This document shows, piece by piece, positions 63,663 to 64,000 of a DNA stretch of 64,000 bases. The translations under genes and the position numbers were made by a program. Under the pieces are notes generated by a model. It had not been told where the DNA came from. It did not search any database and saw nothing but the letters and a program-made list of their open reading frames with translations. How positions within the stretch are numbered: the stretch's first letter is position 1; each line of letters begins with the position of its first letter. Source of the stretch: Chitinophaga sp. E66 (GTDB lineage Bacteria > Bacteroidota > Bacteroidia > Chitinophagales > Chitinophagaceae); the NCBI GenBank assembly GCA_019285755.1, contig CP079103.1, positions 186,001 to 250,000 of the forward strand. Reading direction: 5' to 3'.

Positions 63663-63689
63663 AAAGCCGCACCTGTAAGGATGCGGCTT
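63663..63689 (-). terminator. Terminator after the metalloprotease gene
   Basis: AAAGCCGCA and TGCGGCTTT around a nine-base loop; on the minus strand five T follow. Confidence 0.8.
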
Positions 63690-63720
63690 TCGCGACTTAT
63701 CAATTTTTCATCCGTCTTTA

Positions 63721-64000
63721 TCAGGATTTCGGGCTGAGGGCCTGACCGATACGCTCGGAAAGATCCTGCAGGTGGAAGCGGGTCATGCTGTCCGGTGCGC
63801 CTGCTGCTGCCGTGCGTACTTCCGTGCGGAGGGCCGTCAGCTGTGCGCGGGCGATGCTCGCCGCGTCTGAGGTCATCGGGTTAGGACCGCCGCCCATCAT
63901 CATAGCCATGGGGTTCTGAGATGCCTCCGGCTCTTTCACCAGCTTGGTCAGCTGGGCAACATAAGCTTTCTGGAGATTACGACGGTAGATATCGATCGAC
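63721..64000 (-). CDS. Zinc-dependent metalloprotease, C-terminal end (DUF5117 type)
   Basis: About 92 C-terminal residues; the gene runs off the window. The text DIYRRNLQKAYVAQLTKLVKEPE, then a Met/Gly-rich loop MAMMMGGGPNPM, TSDAASIARAQLTALRTEV and MTRFHLQDLSERIGQALSPKS fits the C-terminus of the large secreted zinc metalloproteases with DUF5117/DUF5118 domains found in Bacteroidota. The catalytic HExxH part lies outside, so the call rests on this tail alone. Confidence 0.65.
   Translation of the reverse strand, partial: SIDIYRRNLQKAYVAQLTKLVKEPEASQNPMAMMMGGGPNPMTSDAASIARAQLTALRTEVRTAAAGAPDSMTRFHLQDLSERIGQALSPKS

Overview
The window looks like chromosomal DNA of a member of the Bacteroidota, most likely a Chitinophaga or close relative (Chitinophagaceae). 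This rests on promoters of the TAnnTTTG type, a type IX secretion C-terminal sorting domain plus a PorT-like protein, the DUF1800/DUF1501 pair, GbsR, PorT/UbiE and DUF6728 neighbours, and glycosidase genes; GC content looks mid-50s by eye. It is ordinary housekeeping chromosome: no rRNA, tRNA, CRISPR, IS element or prophage was seen. Roughly two thirds of the genes, including essential ones (atpD, dnaX, metG, lpxB, pdhC), carry one or more single-base frameshifts, mostly loss of one base in a short run. I treat these as assembly errors and give each broken gene as one CDS.

Layout. 1-4.8 kb: thiolase end, a membrane protein, and a DUF1800/DUF1501 secreted pair. 4.8-9.6 kb: a probable zinc-uptake cluster (His-rich small protein, TonB receptor, His-rich lipoprotein, AztD-like beta-propeller) whose two outward promoters share the 15-bp palindrome TGCAAC-N3-GTTGCA. 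9.8-29 kb: DUF983, an ABC exporter, an EF-G2-like factor without the catalytic His, ComM, a short MutS homologue, dihydroorotase, PorT, UbiE, EngB, YkuK, a CoA-binding protein, an epimerase, a GbsR regulator, pyruvate dehydrogenase E2, DnaX and a GNAT-like protein. 29.3-33.4 kb: an adaptor/MacB-type permease/TolC export operon without its own ATPase. 34.5-38.7 kb: a phosphoesterase, atpDC and YqgE. 38.9-45.5 kb: DUF1801, two small membrane proteins, an orphan histidine kinase, an E1-like enzyme, two tandem alpha/beta hydrolases and an LD-carboxypeptidase. 45.6-54.3 kb: metG, a FadN-type beta-oxidation enzyme, an ABC-2 transporter, surE, lpxB and two small membrane proteins. 54.4-58.4 kb: beta-mannosidase and alpha-L-fucosidase. 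58.6-63 kb: an AT-rich patch with two hypothetical genes, a tandem pair of outer-membrane lipoproteins, a LacI regulator and an HPP protein. The window ends in a zinc metalloprotease.

The most unusual feature is not a gene. At least seven intergenic arrays (near 14.6, 23.9, 34.3, 37.9, 63.2, 63.4 and 63.6 kb) are built of degenerate 11-nt units that keep an exact 11-nt register for 55-140 bp although the unit sequence changes between and even within arrays. Every tail-to-tail gap longer than about 220 bp holds one or more; units recur at different loci, sometimes inverted, and two neighbouring arrays are inverted-symmetric around a related core. A second recurrent signal is TAnnTTTG lying 4-7 nt upstream of the start codon of at least eight genes, which implies leaderless mRNAs.
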